This document shows, in pieces, positions 44,071 to 54,341 of a stretch of DNA of 64,000 bases. How positions within the stretch are numbered: position 1 is the stretch's first letter; every line of letters begins with the position of its first letter. The stretch comes from an uncultured Pelagibacteraceae bacterium (GTDB taxonomy: Bacteria > Pseudomonadota > Alphaproteobacteria > Pelagibacterales > Pelagibacteraceae). The notes beneath the pieces are model-generated. The model was not told the DNA's origin. It did no database searches and saw nothing but the letters and a program-made list of their open reading frames with translations. Position numbers and translations under genes: made by a program. The stretch covers positions 248,001-312,000 of the forward strand of contig CACMDY010000001.1 in NCBI GenBank assembly GCA_902612605.1, given 5' to 3'.

Positions 44071-45059
44071 AAAAAGAACACCCAACTATTAAATTTGGAA
44101 AAACCGGAGTTTTATTGATCAACCTCGGAACTCCTGATTCTACTAATTGGTTTGATATAAGGAAATATTTAAAGGAATTTTTATCTGATAGAAGAGTTAT
44201 AGAAGTCAATCCAATTATATGGCAAATAATTCTTAATCTTTTTATTTTAACTTTTAGACCCTCTAAAACAGCAAAAGCCTATAAAGAAATTTGGATGAAA
44301 GATGAAAATATGTCTCCATTACTTTATTACACAAAGAAACAAACAGAAAAAACTTCTGAGTATTTAAAAAGGGAAAACTTAATTATTGATTTTGCGATGA
44401 GATATGGGAACCCAAGTATCAAAAGCAAAATAGCGAAGTTACATTCGGAAGGATGTGAAAATTTAGTAATTTTACCTTTATATCCTCAATATGCTGCAGC
44501 CACCACCGCAACAGTTTGTGATGAGGTCTATAGGACTTTGATGAATATGAGATGGCAACCATCTTTGCAAATAATACCACACTATGAATCGCATCCATTG
44601 TACATAGAAGCATTAGTAAACTCTATAAATAAAAAAATTAGTGAGATTGATTGGAAACCAGATTTAATATTAGCTTCTTATCACGGTATTCCTAAAAAGT
44701 ACTTTGATAAAGGCGATCCATATCATTGTTATTGTCACAAAACCACAAGGCTGATGACTGAAAAGTTTAATACTATAGAAATTAAAACGACATTTCAGTC
44801 AAGATTTGGACCGCAAGAATGGTTGCAACCTTATACAGATAAGACCCTTGAAAGTTTACCAAATGATGGAAAAAAAAATGTCCTAGCAATATGTCCTGGC
44901 TTTTCTTCTGATTGCGTAGAAACATTAGAAGAAATTCTTATACAAGGTAAAGAGAGCTTCATAGACTCAGGGGGAGAAAATTTTGACATGGTTCCTTGCT
45001 TGAATGATAGTGATGATCATATTCTTTTGTTAAAAAATTTGATTGAAAAAAATATTTAA
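44067..45059 (+). CDS. hemH: Ferrochelatase
   Basis: HemH inserts Fe(II) into protoporphyrin IX at the membrane surface. The 330-aa protein shows V-L-L-I-N-L-G-T-P-D, P-L-Y-P-Q-Y, the catalytic-His region S-Y-H-G-I-P, G-D-P-Y-H-C-Y-C-H-K-T, S-R-F-G-P-Q-E-W-L and a C-V-E-T-L-E-E-I metal-channel Glu segment. It is coupled to hemE and 2 nt from hemJ. Confidence 0.96.
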   Translation: MKKEHPTIKFGKTGVLLINLGTPDSTNWFDIRKYLKEFLSDRRVIEVNPIIWQIILNLFILTFRPSKTAKAYKEIWMKDENMSPLLYYTKKQTEKTSEYLKRENLIIDFAMRYGNPSIKSKIAKLHSEGCENLVILPLYPQYAAATTATVCDEVYRTLMNMRWQPSLQIIPHYESHPLYIEALVNSINKKISEIDWKPDLILASYHGIPKKYFDKGDPYHCYCHKTTRLMTEKFNTIEIKTTFQSRFGPQEWLQPYTDKTLESLPNDGKKNVLAICPGFSSDCVETLEEILIQGKESFIDSGGENFDMVPCLNDSDDHILLLKNLIEKNI

Positions 45060-45061
45060 TA

Positions 45062-45496
45062 ATGAATTTTTACTTATTATTTAAGTCGTTGCATTTAATC
45101 TCAGTCATATCTTGGATGGCAGGACTTTTATATTTGCCTAGAATTTTTGTTTACCACTCTCAAAATAGTTCAGAAAAAAAAACTTCAGAAATATTTAAGA
45201 CAATGGAAAGAAAATTATTTTTCTACATAATGACTCCTGCAATGATTTTGTCTTGGATTTTTGGAGTTATTTTAATTTACAGTATAGGATTTCAACAAAT
45301 TGGACAAACATGGATGATTCTAAAAATAGTTTTTGTTATTATTTTGACACTTTACCATTTTTATCTTGGCAATATTCTTTTCCAATTCAAAATGGATCAA
45401 AATATACATACTCACAAATTTTACAGAATTATTAATGAAATACCTACATTATTACTTATTTTGATTGTTTTTGTTGTTGTTTTTAAGCCTTTATAG
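45062..45496 (+). CDS. hemJ: Protoporphyrinogen oxidase HemJ
   Basis: HemJ is the membrane-bound, heme-containing protoporphyrinogen IX oxidase used by many alphaproteobacteria in place of HemG or HemY. The 144-aa protein has four transmembrane helices, K-S-L-H-L-I-S-V-I-S-W-M-A-G with the conserved His at the N-terminus, and a later Q-T-W-M-I-L-K segment with the conserved Lys. Grouping with hemE and hemH supports the call. Confidence 0.93.
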   Translation: MNFYLLFKSLHLISVISWMAGLLYLPRIFVYHSQNSSEKKTSEIFKTMERKLFFYIMTPAMILSWIFGVILIYSIGFQQIGQTWMILKIVFVIILTLYHFYLGNILFQFKMDQNIHTHKFYRIINEIPTLLLILIVFVVVFKPL

Positions 45497-45554
45497 ACTT
45501 GAATAATTGTAAACACATTACTATATTAGACTTATCTAATAACAATCTCCCAAT

Positions 45555-46826
45555 ATGAATATACAAGAATTAAAAGAAAAAAGTTCAGAACAGTTAATAA
45601 AAGAAGCTGAAAATTTAGGAATAGAGAATGCTAGCACACTCAGAAGGCAAGAGATTTATTTTGCTATTTTAAAGAAACTTGCAGAAAAAGGAGAAGAAAT
45701 TACAGGAGGCGGAGTTCTTCAATTGCTCCAAGATGGTTTTGGTTTTTTAAGAGCAATCGAGTCTAATTATTTGCCTGGTGCTGATGATATTTATGTAAGC
45801 CCAAATCAAATAAGACGTTTTGGACTAAGGACAGGTGATACGGTTGAAGGACCAATAAGATCTCCTAAAGAGGGAGAAAGATATTTTGCGCTATTGCAAG
45901 TAAGCAAAATTAACTTTGAAGAAACTGAAAAATTTAAACACAAAATTGCTTTCGACAACTTAACACCTCTTTATCCTAACAAACAACTTGTAATGGAAGT
46001 TGAGGCTGTGAAGATAGATAAAAAGGTAGACTTGACACCAAGATTAATTGATTTAGTTAGCCCAATTGGAAAGGGACAAAGGTCTCTTATTATTTCACCG
46101 CCTAAAGCAGGTAAGACAATGATTTTACAAAGCATTGCAAATTCAATAACTGCAAACCATCCAGAGTGTTACTTGATGGTTTTATTAATTGATGAAAGGC
46201 CTGAAGAAGTAACTGATATGCAAAGAACTGTTAAAGGAGAAGTGATAAGTTCAACATTTGATGAACCGGCACAGCGACATGTTGCAGTTGCAGAAATGGT
46301 CATAGAAAAAGCAAAACGATTAACAGAACATAAAAAAGATGTAGTAATTCTTTTAGACTCAATAACTAGACTAGGAAGAGCTTATAATGCAGTTGTCCCT
46401 AGCTCTGGAAAAGTACTTACTGGAGGAGTTGATGCAAACGCACTGCAAAGACCAAAACGATTTTTTGGTGCAGCAAGAAATATTGAAGAAGGAGGTTCCT
46501 TAACCATTATAGCTACCGCTCTTATAGATACTGGTAGCAGAATGGATGAAGTAATATTTGAAGAATTCAAAGGAACAGGTAATAGCGAGACTATTTTAGA
46601 TAGGAAAATTTCGGAAAAAAGAATATTTCCAGCTATTGATATAACAAAATCTGGAACTAGAAGAGAAGAATTAATTTTTGAAAAAAATGATCTTCAAAAA
46701 ATGAACGTATTAAGAAGAATTATTGCCCCCATGGGATCTATGGATGCAATTGAATTTATAAATTCTAAATTGAAAGAAACAAAAAATAATTCCGATTTTT
46801 TTAATTCAATGAATAAGCCATCTTAA
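45555..46826 (+). CDS. rho: Transcription termination factor Rho
   Basis: The 423-aa hexameric helicase has the N-terminal Rho domain, the cold-shock-like RNA-binding domain ([23 protein letters not shown]), Walker A P-P-K-A-G-K-T, Walker [12 protein letters not shown] and the R-loop region. There is no long N-terminal insertion. Because strong hairpin terminators are rare in this window, Rho may carry much of termination here (inference). Confidence 0.97.
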   Translation: MNIQELKEKSSEQLIKEAENLGIENASTLRRQEIYFAILKKLAEKGEEITGGGVLQLLQDGFGFLRAIESNYLPGADDIYVSPNQIRRFGLRTGDTVEGPIRSPKEGERYFALLQVSKINFEETEKFKHKIAFDNLTPLYPNKQLVMEVEAVKIDKKVDLTPRLIDLVSPIGKGQRSLIISPPKAGKTMILQSIANSITANHPECYLMVLLIDERPEEVTDMQRTVKGEVISSTFDEPAQRHVAVAEMVIEKAKRLTEHKKDVVILLDSITRLGRAYNAVVPSSGKVLTGGVDANALQRPKRFFGAARNIEEGGSLTIIATALIDTGSRMDEVIFEEFKGTGNSETILDRKISEKRIFPAIDITKSGTRREELIFEKNDLQKMNVLRRIIAPMGSMDAIEFINSKLKETKNNSDFFNSMNKPS

Positions 46827-46828
46827 TA

Positions 46829-47668
46829 CTAAAGATATCCAAGTTCTTTCATTTCTTTGCTAAATAACTCTTCAATAGATTTAATTGTTTTATTTTTTAA
46901 AAGTTTTTTATAATTGTTATTTTTCCCTAGATTAAAAAATGCTCTTGTTTCTCCATCATCTGATGAGTAAATAGCTTCATCAAAACCATCTTTTTCCTCT
47001 TTTTTTTTTAATAAATCAAATTCGGTTGTCTTTATAGATTTCTTAAGTTTTTCAAAATCAATTTCATCATTTTTTTTCATTACTTCATTTGTGAACTTAA
47101 TAATTTTTAAAAAAGTTTTATCAATATTATCTTCTAGGTCCTCATATCTTATGAATATTTTATTTATATTTTTAGCTAATTTCCAAGACTTATAGTTTTT
47201 ATCCCAAGAACTAATAAATGAATAAGTTGCATAATTATCTTTATCATTCCGATCTCTTAAATTTCTATGTACGTTGCTCATCATTTTAAGAGCATCCTCT
47301 TCATTGATTAGAAAATGATTCATCAATGAGGTAATTACATTTCTAGGGTCTCGTACAATATTTATTGCTCCCAACGTATAATCTGGAGAAGTGAAATTAT
47401 TACCTTTATATGCACCATAAACATTGTGTGTTTTTAAAAAATAAACTTTTTTTGTTTCCTTAATCTTTTTTTGAACAGGTATCCAACTTGCTGAAGCTTC
47501 CTCAATAGTATTAATTTTATTAGGAAAAAAATATGGACTTGGAAATTGTTTAATATTTTTTAAAAGATCAAAATTAAATTCTCCATCTTTAGAAAAGTAA
47601 TATGCCGATAGGAGCGATCTAACCCAAGTATTTCCGCATTTCGGATAAGATGCAATCCAAATTATCAT
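46829..47668 (-). CDS. Sulfotransferase-family protein
   Basis: I start this gene at 47668 (279 aa), where Met precedes I-I-W-I-A-S-Y-P-K-C-G-N-T-W-V-R, the 5'-phosphosulfate (PAPS) loop; the frame upstream to 47869 runs into mnmE on the other strand. A second motif, the 3'-phosphate segment I-N-I-V-R-D-P-R-N-V, and the C-terminal T-R-A-F-F-N-L-G are also present. Such enzymes sulfate glycans, lipids or small molecules. The acceptor is unknown. It lies on the opposite strand between rho and mnmE, a spot normally without this gene, and is convergent with rho with a 2-nt gap. Confidence 0.88.
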   Translation of the reverse strand: MIIWIASYPKCGNTWVRSLLSAYYFSKDGEFNFDLLKNIKQFPSPYFFPNKINTIEEASASWIPVQKKIKETKKVYFLKTHNVYGAYKGNNFTSPDYTLGAINIVRDPRNVITSLMNHFLINEEDALKMMSNVHRNLRDRNDKDNYATYSFISSWDKNYKSWKLAKNINKIFIRYEDLEDNIDKTFLKIIKFTNEVMKKNDEIDFEKLKKSIKTTEFDLLKKKEEKDGFDEAIYSSDDGETRAFFNLGKNNNYKKLLKNKTIKSIEELFSKEMKELGYL

Positions 47669-47714
47669 AGAAAAATTTATATATTTAAGTCTAATACTAG
47701 CTATAATTAATTTA

Positions 47715-49046
47715 ATGACAATATATGCTCTTTCTTCTGGTCCTGGATTGGCCGGCATATCGGTTATAAGAGTTTCTGGTCCAGATACAAAAAAAGTAAT
47801 ACTAAAATTAACAAACAAAGAGTTACCTAAGCCACGAGTGGCATCTAAGAGAAAAATTAACAAAATCAAGGATAATAAGCTTATTGATGAGGGTATTTTA
47901 ATATGGTTTCCTGGGCCTAGAAGCTACACAGGCGAAGATATGGCTGAATTTCATGTCCATGGCAGCAAAGCAGTTGTTGAAGCTATTCACGCATCACTTT
48001 CAATTATTGACGGTTGCAGATTGGCAGAGCCAGGAGAGTTTACAAAAATCGCATTTCAAAATGGTAAAATAAACTTACTTAAAGCTGAAAGTATTTCTGA
48101 TTTAATTTCATCGGAGACAGAAATTCAAAGACAACAAGCTGTAAAAATTATGTCAGGCAAAAGCGCTGATAAATTCAACTTATTAAGAGAAAGATTATTA
48201 AAAGTATTATCAAATATTGAAGCCAAAATTGATTTTCCTGAAGATGATTTACCAATAAATATTTTAAAAAATATAAATTCAGAAACCAAAAACATTAAAA
48301 TAGAAATAGAAAAAATACTAAATGATCAAAAAGTAGGAGAAAGAATTAGAGAAGGTTTCAAAATCGCTATTGTTGGTCCTACCAATGCTGGTAAATCCTC
48401 TTTATTAAATTATTTATCTAGAAGAAATATAGCTATTGTTTCAGAAATAGCAGGAACAACAAGAGACGTAATAGAGACTCATTTAAATTTAGATGGTTTC
48501 CCGGTTGTAGTGTCTGATACTGCTGGGATTAGAGAATCAAAAGACGAGATAGAAAGAAAGGGCATAAAACTAGCATTAGATAGAGCTGAAAGTGCTGATT
48601 TAAACCTAATAGTTATAGAACCCAAAAGTGTAGATTTTGCTGAATTTTTAAGCAATTTTGAACCAAAAAAATCAATTTTAGTAATTAATAAAATAGATCT
48701 TGGTTTTGATCATTTAAACAATGAAATTGAAAAATATGAGTCAGTTCAAATTTCAATAAAACAGGAAAAAAATTTAGACAAACTTATCAATATAATTAAA
48801 AAAAATTTGAAAAATAAATTTATTTCTAATGAAGATATTTATATCACGAGACAAAGACATAGAACAAATCTTGAAAAATGTGTTGAGCACTTAACAAATT
48901 TTGAAAAAAAAAGTTCAATTGAAGATTTTGATAAAGCAGCTGAAGATTTAAGATTGGCAACTAGAGCTCTAGGCATGATTGTTGGAAATGTTGATGTTGA
49001 AGAAATATTGGGCTCGATTTTTAGTGATTTTTGCATAGGCAAATAA
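47715..49046 (+). CDS. mnmE: tRNA uridine-5-carboxymethylaminomethyl modification GTPase MnmE
   Basis: MnmE with MnmG modifies wobble uridine 34 of several tRNAs. The 443-aa protein has the N-terminal folate-binding domain (I-Y-A-L-S-S-G-P-G, G-E-D-M-A-E-F-H-V-H-G-S), the GTPase domain with G-P-T-N-A-G-K-S-S-L, D-T-A-G-I-R and I-N-K-I-D, and the essential C-terminal C-I-G-K. The partner mnmG follows 76 nt downstream. Confidence 0.96.
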   Translation: MTIYALSSGPGLAGISVIRVSGPDTKKVILKLTNKELPKPRVASKRKINKIKDNKLIDEGILIWFPGPRSYTGEDMAEFHVHGSKAVVEAIHASLSIIDGCRLAEPGEFTKIAFQNGKINLLKAESISDLISSETEIQRQQAVKIMSGKSADKFNLLRERLLKVLSNIEAKIDFPEDDLPINILKNINSETKNIKIEIEKILNDQKVGERIREGFKIAIVGPTNAGKSSLLNYLSRRNIAIVSEIAGTTRDVIETHLNLDGFPVVVSDTAGIRESKDEIERKGIKLALDRAESADLNLIVIEPKSVDFAEFLSNFEPKKSILVINKIDLGFDHLNNEIEKYESVQISIKQEKNLDKLINIIKKNLKNKFISNEDIYITRQRHRTNLEKCVEHLTNFEKKSSIEDFDKAAEDLRLATRALGMIVGNVDVEEILGSIFSDFCIGK

Positions 49047-49122
49047 TCGTTGATACTAGTAGATTTTTAAACAAATTTAAGTGTTTTCTTGTAAATTTTA
49101 AGATCAATAATAAATTACAGCT

Positions 49123-50994
49123 ATGAAAAATGAGTTGAGATTTGACGTAGTAGTAATTGGTGGCGGCCATGCTGGTTGTGAAGCGGCAGCTGCTTCTGCA
49201 AGACTAGGTGTTAACACTGCTCTATTCACACACAAACTTGATACCATAGGTGAGATGTCTTGTAATCCAGCAATCGGTGGTTTAGGCAAAGGACATCTTG
49301 TTAGAGAAATAGATGCACTTGATGGTGTTATGGGAGAAGTCGCAGATAAATCAGGTATTCAATTTAGACTTTTAAATAGAAGTAGAGGCCCAGCAGTAAG
49401 AGGGCCAAGAACACAAAGTGATAGATCGCTATATAAAAAATTTATGCAAAAAAAACTTGTAAACTACTGTAATTTAAGCATTTTTTCAGATCCTGTAATT
49501 AAGTTCAATTTTTTAAATAATGATATAGTAGGTTTTATAACACAATCAGGTAAGGAAATTAAATCTTCTAAGTTGATTTTAACAACCGGCACTTTTTTAA
49601 ATGGTTTGATTCATATTGGTGATGAAATAACACCAGCTGGAAGATTTGATGAAAAACCCTCAACAGGTTTAAGTGAGCAATTATCAAAATATTATTTTAA
49701 TATAGGAAGACTAAAAACAGGAACCCCCCCTAGACTTGATGCTCGTACAATAAATTTTCAAAATTTAGAGGAGCAGCATGCAGATGATGATCCATACTTT
49801 TTTTCTTTTCTTACAAAAAAAAATCTTAATAAACAAATTTCATGTCGAATAACATATACTAACGAAGCTGCTCATAAAATTATTTCTAAAAATATAAAAC
49901 GAAGCGCGATGTACTCAGGAAGTATAAAAGGTGTGGGACCGAGATATTGTCCGTCTATAGAGGATAAAATAAAAAAATTTGCAGATAAGCAGAGACATCA
50001 AATCTTTTTAGAGCCAGAAGGATTAAATGATCATGTGATTTACCCAAATGGAATATCAACCTCACTTCCAGCAGATGTGCAGCAAGAATTATGTAGTAAA
50101 ATCAATGGTTTAGAGAACGTAAAAATTTTAAGGCCAGGATATGCAATAGAATATGATTTTGTAGATCCTAGGGAGCTTTTTTTAACTTTAGAGACTAAGA
50201 AAATAAAAAACCTTTATCTTGCTGGTCAAATTAATGGAACCACTGGATATGAGGAAGCAGCTGCTCAAGGCTTAATAGCTGGAACAAATGCTGCTCTAGC
50301 CTTTAAAAAAAAGGAACCATTTATTTTAGATCGTTCAGAAGCTTACATTGGAGTTATGATAGATGATCTAGTAACCAAAGGGGTTGCAGAACCATATAGA
50401 ATGTTTACATCAAGAGCAGAGTACAGACTTTCACTAAGGTCAGATAATGCTGATATGAGATTAACCCAAAAAGGTATAGAAATTGGGTTGGTCTTAAATG
50501 AAAGAGAAAAAATATTTAAGGATAAATATAGTAAATTATCTAAAATAGGTTCTAAAATGGATAAATTGATGATTACACCATCTAAAGTAAGTAAATTTGG
50601 TATTAATATTGCTAAAGACGGTATTCCTAGATCAGCAAATCAAATACTAGGACAAAAATTAGTAAATATGAATAAAATTAGAGAGATATGGCCTGAAATC
50701 AAGTATTTTTCACGTGAAATTGATGAACAATTGGAAATTAATTCGCATTATAAAGGTTATTTAAAGAAGCAAAAAGCAGATATATTGGCATTTAAAAGAG
50801 ATGAAAACTTATTAATACCTGAAAATTTAAATTATGACAGTTTTTCTGGATTATCTAATGAGGTAAAATCAAAATTTAAGAAAATTAAGCCTAAAACAAT
50901 GGGGCAAGCGCTAAGAATTGACGGAATTACTCCAGCTGCAGTATATATTTTGTTGTCTCATCTCAAAAGAAAGTCTATTAAGCATATAGCTTGA
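49123..50994 (+). CDS. mnmG: tRNA uridine-5-carboxymethylaminomethyl modification enzyme MnmG
   Basis: MnmG (GidA) is the FAD- and NADH-dependent partner of MnmE. The 623-aa protein has [56 protein letters not shown] and F-T-S-R-A-E-Y-R. Near its 3' end the coding sequence contains a degenerate parS-like palindrome (50706-50721). The stop overlaps the TTG start of rsmG by 3 nt. Confidence 0.97.
   Translation: MKNELRFDVVVIGGGHAGCEAAAASARLGVNTALFTHKLDTIGEMSCNPAIGGLGKGHLVREIDALDGVMGEVADKSGIQFRLLNRSRGPAVRGPRTQSDRSLYKKFMQKKLVNYCNLSIFSDPVIKFNFLNNDIVGFITQSGKEIKSSKLILTTGTFLNGLIHIGDEITPAGRFDEKPSTGLSEQLSKYYFNIGRLKTGTPPRLDARTINFQNLEEQHADDDPYFFSFLTKKNLNKQISCRITYTNEAAHKIISKNIKRSAMYSGSIKGVGPRYCPSIEDKIKKFADKQRHQIFLEPEGLNDHVIYPNGISTSLPADVQQELCSKINGLENVKILRPGYAIEYDFVDPRELFLTLETKKIKNLYLAGQINGTTGYEEAAAQGLIAGTNAALAFKKKEPFILDRSEAYIGVMIDDLVTKGVAEPYRMFTSRAEYRLSLRSDNADMRLTQKGIEIGLVLNEREKIFKDKYSKLSKIGSKMDKLMITPSKVSKFGINIAKDGIPRSANQILGQKLVNMNKIREIWPEIKYFSREIDEQLEINSHYKGYLKKQKADILAFKRDENLLIPENLNYDSFSGLSNEVKSKFKKIKPKTMGQALRIDGITPAAVYILLSHLKRKSIKHIA
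50706..50721. other. Degenerate parS-like palindrome inside mnmG
   Basis: The 16-mer TTTTTCACGTGAAATT matches the parS consensus TGTTTCACGTGAAACA at 13 of 16 positions, with the full central TTTCACGTGAAA intact. It lies 332 bp upstream of the perfect parS in rsmG. ParB might bind it weakly, or it may be chance, because its outer bases are changed. Confidence 0.45.
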
Positions 50995-51635
50995 TTGATT
51001 CTAATATTTATAAATTTGATAAAATTTTTAATCTAGATGTTTCACGTGAAACACTAAAAGAACTAGAGGACTATTCAAAATCTATAATTTTAAAAAATAA
51101 GACTATAAACTTAATAAGCAAAAGAACAGAAAAGTCTATAAAATATAGGCATATAGAAGATAGTGCTCAAACTATTGATTTTGTTAATAAAAATGATATT
51201 AAAACATGCACAGATTTAGGTTCCGGTGCAGGATTGCCTGGCATAGTTTTGGGGATTTTGATGAAACCAAAAAAACCAGTATTTAAGCTAATTTTTTATG
51301 AAAAAAGCTACCACAAGAGTATTTTTTTAAAAGAAATGACAAAAAAATTTAATTTAAATTCAGAAATTCATAGAAAAAATATTTTTGATGAAATGAACTT
51401 AAGCACAGATGTAATTATCTCTCGTGCATTTAAACCGTTACCAATAATTTTTCAAATAGCTCAAAATAATTTTAAAAATTTTAAGTATATAATTTTATTT
51501 TTAGGCAAGAGTGGCAAAAAAATTTTAGATGATGCACACAAGTTATGGAAATTTGATTATGAAGAAAAAATAAGTTTGACTAGTAAAGAATCAATGATTG
51601 TTAAAATATCAAATTTAAAAAAAAGAAATGTGTAG
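50991..51635 (+). CDS. rsmG: 16S rRNA m7G527 methyltransferase RsmG, TTG start
   Basis: RsmG (GidB) methylates G527 of 16S rRNA. The TTG at 50991 overlaps the mnmG stop and gives 214 aa; no ATG lies near the expected N-terminus. Motifs are N-L-D-V-S-R-E-T-L near the start (encoded by the parS palindrome), [28 protein letters not shown] and I-S-R-A-F-K-P-L. The mnmG-rsmG-parA-parB order is conserved near many origins. Confidence 0.94.
   Translation: MIDSNIYKFDKIFNLDVSRETLKELEDYSKSIILKNKTINLISKRTEKSIKYRHIEDSAQTIDFVNKNDIKTCTDLGSGAGLPGIVLGILMKPKKPVFKLIFYEKSYHKSIFLKEMTKKFNLNSEIHRKNIFDEMNLSTDVIISRAFKPLPIIFQIAQNNFKNFKYIILFLGKSGKKILDDAHKLWKFDYEEKISLTSKESMIVKISNLKKRNV
51038..51053. other. parS: parS centromere site inside rsmG
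   Basis: TGTTTCACGTGAAACA at 51038-51053 is a perfect 16-bp palindrome identical to the widely conserved bacterial parS consensus. It lies within the first 20 codons of rsmG, about 0.7 kb before parA and 1.5 kb before parB. ParB nucleates here, spreads and organises the origin region for segregation with ParA. Confidence 0.95.
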
Positions 51636-51718
51636 GGTAGTTAATATACATATGAAAATTTTATTTCAGTCTAATAAATTTTTAAATCTAAAAAAAAAAA
51701 TGCAAAATTGAAAAAAAA

Positions 51719-52519
51719 ATGGAAAAAAAAATTATTTCAATCATAAATCAGAAAGGGGGAGTAGGTAAGACAACTACTGTGATCAATCTAGCAGCAGGTT
51801 TATCGATGAAAGGAAAAAAAATTTTGGTAATTGACCTTGATCCCCAGGGTAATGCTACGACAGGTCTTGGGTTATCAAACACAACAAATTCTGATAAAAC
51901 AATTTACAATGTTTTAAATGGAAACAAGAAAATTTTAGAAGTTATACAGCCAACGAAATTTGCAAATCTCAATTTAATTACCTCAAATGTTGATTTGTCT
52001 GGTCTTGAGGTAGAAACTGCAGGCGATAGCCGTAGAGCATTTAAATTAAAGGACGAATTGACCTCTATTTTAAATGATTCTAGAGCATCATACGATTATA
52101 TTCTCATAGATTGTCCTCCATCACTTAGCTTACTCACAATTATGGCACTTGTAGCCTCAGATGCACTGGTTGTGCCTCTTCAGACAGAATTTTTTGCTTT
52201 AGAAGGTCTCACACAACTGATGAAAACTATTGAGAGGATAAAATCCAACCTAAACCCATTGTTGGAGATAAGAGGTATCCTTCTGACTATGTTTGATAAA
52301 AGAAATAAGCTTTCAAATCAAGTTGAATTGGAAGCAAGAAACTATTTTAAAGATAAAGTTTACTCAACAGCTGTGCCAAGGAATGTTAGATTGTCCGAGG
52401 CCCCGTCACACGGGATCCCAGTCTTACTGTATGATAATAAGTGCCCAGGCAGTAAAGCATATTTTAAGTTTACTGATGAATTTTTAGAACAGGACAAACA
52501 AGTAGAGAGCGCAGCATGA
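51719..52519 (+). CDS. parA: Chromosome partitioning ATPase ParA (Soj)
   Basis: ParA drives origin segregation through ATP-dependent nonspecific DNA binding. The 266-aa deviant Walker protein has N-Q-K-G-G-V-G-K-T-T, D-L-D-P-Q-G-N-A-T-T-G, D-C-P-P-S-L-S-L-L and V-P-L-Q-T-E-F-F-A-L-E-G. It lacks the long N-terminal regulator domain of plasmid ParA. The 83-bp gap upstream contains A-tracts and no obvious gene. Its stop overlaps parB by 4 nt (ATGA). Confidence 0.96.
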   Translation: MEKKIISIINQKGGVGKTTTVINLAAGLSMKGKKILVIDLDPQGNATTGLGLSNTTNSDKTIYNVLNGNKKILEVIQPTKFANLNLITSNVDLSGLEVETAGDSRRAFKLKDELTSILNDSRASYDYILIDCPPSLSLLTIMALVASDALVVPLQTEFFALEGLTQLMKTIERIKSNLNPLLEIRGILLTMFDKRNKLSNQVELEARNYFKDKVYSTAVPRNVRLSEAPSHGIPVLLYDNKCPGSKAYFKFTDEFLEQDKQVESAA

Positions 52520-53367
52520 TAAATCCATTTAAAAATAAAAAGGGTTTAGGGAGAGGATTGTCATCTTTGATAGGAGATAGTAATTTAAAAAGTTCAAATA
52601 ATAAAATCTCAATAAGCTCAATTGTACCAAACAAAAATCAGCCAAGAAAATTGTTTGAAAAAGAGTCACTAAATGAATTATCAAATTCAATTAAAGAAAG
52701 AGGTATTATTCAACCTTTAATAGTTAGAAAATCAGAAAATCAAGAAGATAAATTTGAACTAATTGCTGGTGAAAGAAGATGGCAGGCTGCACAATCAGCG
52801 GGTATCCACGAGGTACCAGTTGTTATAATTGAGGCAGATAATTTAAAATCATTAGAGTTAGCAATAATAGAGAATGTTCAAAGAAAAGATTTAAATCCGA
52901 TAGAGGAAGCTGAAAGTTACAAAAACCTTATACAAAATTTTGGGTACGACCATGACAGTGTTTCTAAATTTATCGGAAAAAGTAGATCTCATATTTCCAA
53001 TTCCTTACGCTTACTATCTCTACCGGAAAAGGTGATGGATATGATAAGAATTAATGTAATAACGCATGGTCATGCAAAGATTTTAGTAGGTTTAGATAAT
53101 GCATTATTATTAGCAGAGAAAATAATAAAAAAAAAATTATCTGTAAGGCAAGCCGAAAACTTAGTAAGAGTTTTGAAACAAGGTTCAAAGAAATTTGATA
53201 AATCTAAAGATTCAAATACAATAGCAACAGAAAATGACTTATCTGATAGAATAGGAATGAGAGTTGTTTTAAGAAATAAAAAAAATAATTCAGGCACTTT
53301 ATCTTTTGAATATAAAGATATTGATCAACTAGATAGGTTGATAAAAATAATTAAAAATAATTATTAA
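52516..53367 (+). CDS. parB: Chromosome partitioning protein ParB
   Basis: ParB binds parS as a CTP-dependent clamp. The 283-aa protein has the N-terminal K-K-G-L-G-R-G-L-S-S-L-I ParA-interaction segment, N-Q-P-R-K, the CTPase motif A-G-E-R-R-W-Q-A-A, I-E-N-V-Q-R-K-D-L-N-P, a helix-turn-helix around S-K-F-I-G-K-S-R-S-H-I-S-N and a C-terminal dimerisation region. Perfect parS lies 1.5 kb upstream. Convergent holA overlaps its stop by 4 nt. Confidence 0.96.
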   Translation: MINPFKNKKGLGRGLSSLIGDSNLKSSNNKISISSIVPNKNQPRKLFEKESLNELSNSIKERGIIQPLIVRKSENQEDKFELIAGERRWQAAQSAGIHEVPVVIIEADNLKSLELAIIENVQRKDLNPIEEAESYKNLIQNFGYDHDSVSKFIGKSRSHISNSLRLLSLPEKVMDMIRINVITHGHAKILVGLDNALLLAEKIIKKKLSVRQAENLVRVLKQGSKKFDKSKDSNTIATENDLSDRIGMRVVLRNKKNNSGTLSFEYKDIDQLDRLIKIIKNNY

Positions 53368-54341
53368 TAGTTTACAATAAAGTCTGAGACGATATTTAAT
53401 GAGCTTTTAGAATTATTTTTTGCCAAAAATTCAACCTCATTAATTTTGTAAATCTTTTTCTTTAACTCCTCTAAAAACCAGTTATTTGCTTGTTTTTTTA
53501 GACTATTTTTATCTTTCCAGAAAATTGGTGGTTTTATTGTCGAAATTATTTGATCTAAGTTTTTATCTTCTTCATATTTTTCTAAAATATATAGCAATCT
53601 TTTTGATTTTATAAGTAAAGTTCTAAGTATTAAAATACAATCTTCATCTGAATAATTATTTTCATTTAAAATCTTTGCAACGTTTTTTTTATTTTTTTCA
53701 AGATAATAATCTGCTAATTTGTTAACTTGATAGTTTTCAGAAAGATTGCTCAATTTTTGAATTGTATCAAAATCAATATTTTTCTTAGAAAAAGAATAAT
53801 AAAGAATTTTATTTAACTCATTGTAGAGACTAATTCTATTTCCATTAACTCTTTCTATGATTAGATTGATTGACTCTCTTGACAATTTTATATTGTTTTT
53901 AATTAAAAAATTATTAATTATTTGGAGTAAACTTTTATTATCATCTTCGTAAAAAGGTATACAAACCAAATCTTCGGCCTTTTCAAATAAATTCCTTAAT
54001 TTAGATTTTTTATCAAGAATACCAGCTTTTATTATGATCTTGATATCCATTGCTTTACTGTCAGATATGTACTTTATAAAATTTAGTAATTTATCGGAAA
54101 CTCTGTTTACAATTATTATTTTTTTATTTTCAAAAAGAGATTTGTTAAGGATACTGCTGACTATCTCCTCATAATTGTTTATTACGTCTTCTTGTTCATA
54201 CTTATCAATAGTACCATCAAAATTTTTCAAAAATTTTTTCTCAATAATTTCATTTTGGAAACCTTCATTTTTACCATAAAGAAGATAGATATTGTGCTTG
54301 TCTAATTTGAAATTTTCTATCTGATATTGTTTAACAATCAT
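53364..54341 (-). CDS. holA: DNA polymerase III delta subunit
   Basis: HolA is the delta subunit that opens the beta clamp within the clamp loader. The 325-aa protein has the N-terminal Y-L-L-Y-G-K-N-E-G, the K-I-I-I-V-N-R-V strand, V-N-G-N-R-I-S-L-Y-N-E-L-N-K-I and a C-terminal helical collar with L-I-L-R-T-L-L-I-K-S-K-R. The sequence is divergent, but its place between parB and leuS/lptE is conserved in alphaproteobacteria. It overlaps lptE by 4 nt. Confidence 0.88.
   Translation of the reverse strand: MIVKQYQIENFKLDKHNIYLLYGKNEGFQNEIIEKKFLKNFDGTIDKYEQEDVINNYEEIVSSILNKSLFENKKIIIVNRVSDKLLNFIKYISDSKAMDIKIIIKAGILDKKSKLRNLFEKAEDLVCIPFYEDDNKSLLQIINNFLIKNNIKLSRESINLIIERVNGNRISLYNELNKILYYSFSKKNIDFDTIQKLSNLSENYQVNKLADYYLEKNKKNVAKILNENNYSDEDCILILRTLLIKSKRLLYILEKYEEDKNLDQIISTIKPPIFWKDKNSLKKQANNWFLEELKKKIYKINEVEFLAKNNSKSSLNIVSDFIVNY

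Noticed and set aside
47669..47869. N-terminal extension of the sulfotransferase frame
   Set aside because: It is antisense to mnmE and precedes the conserved family N-terminus.
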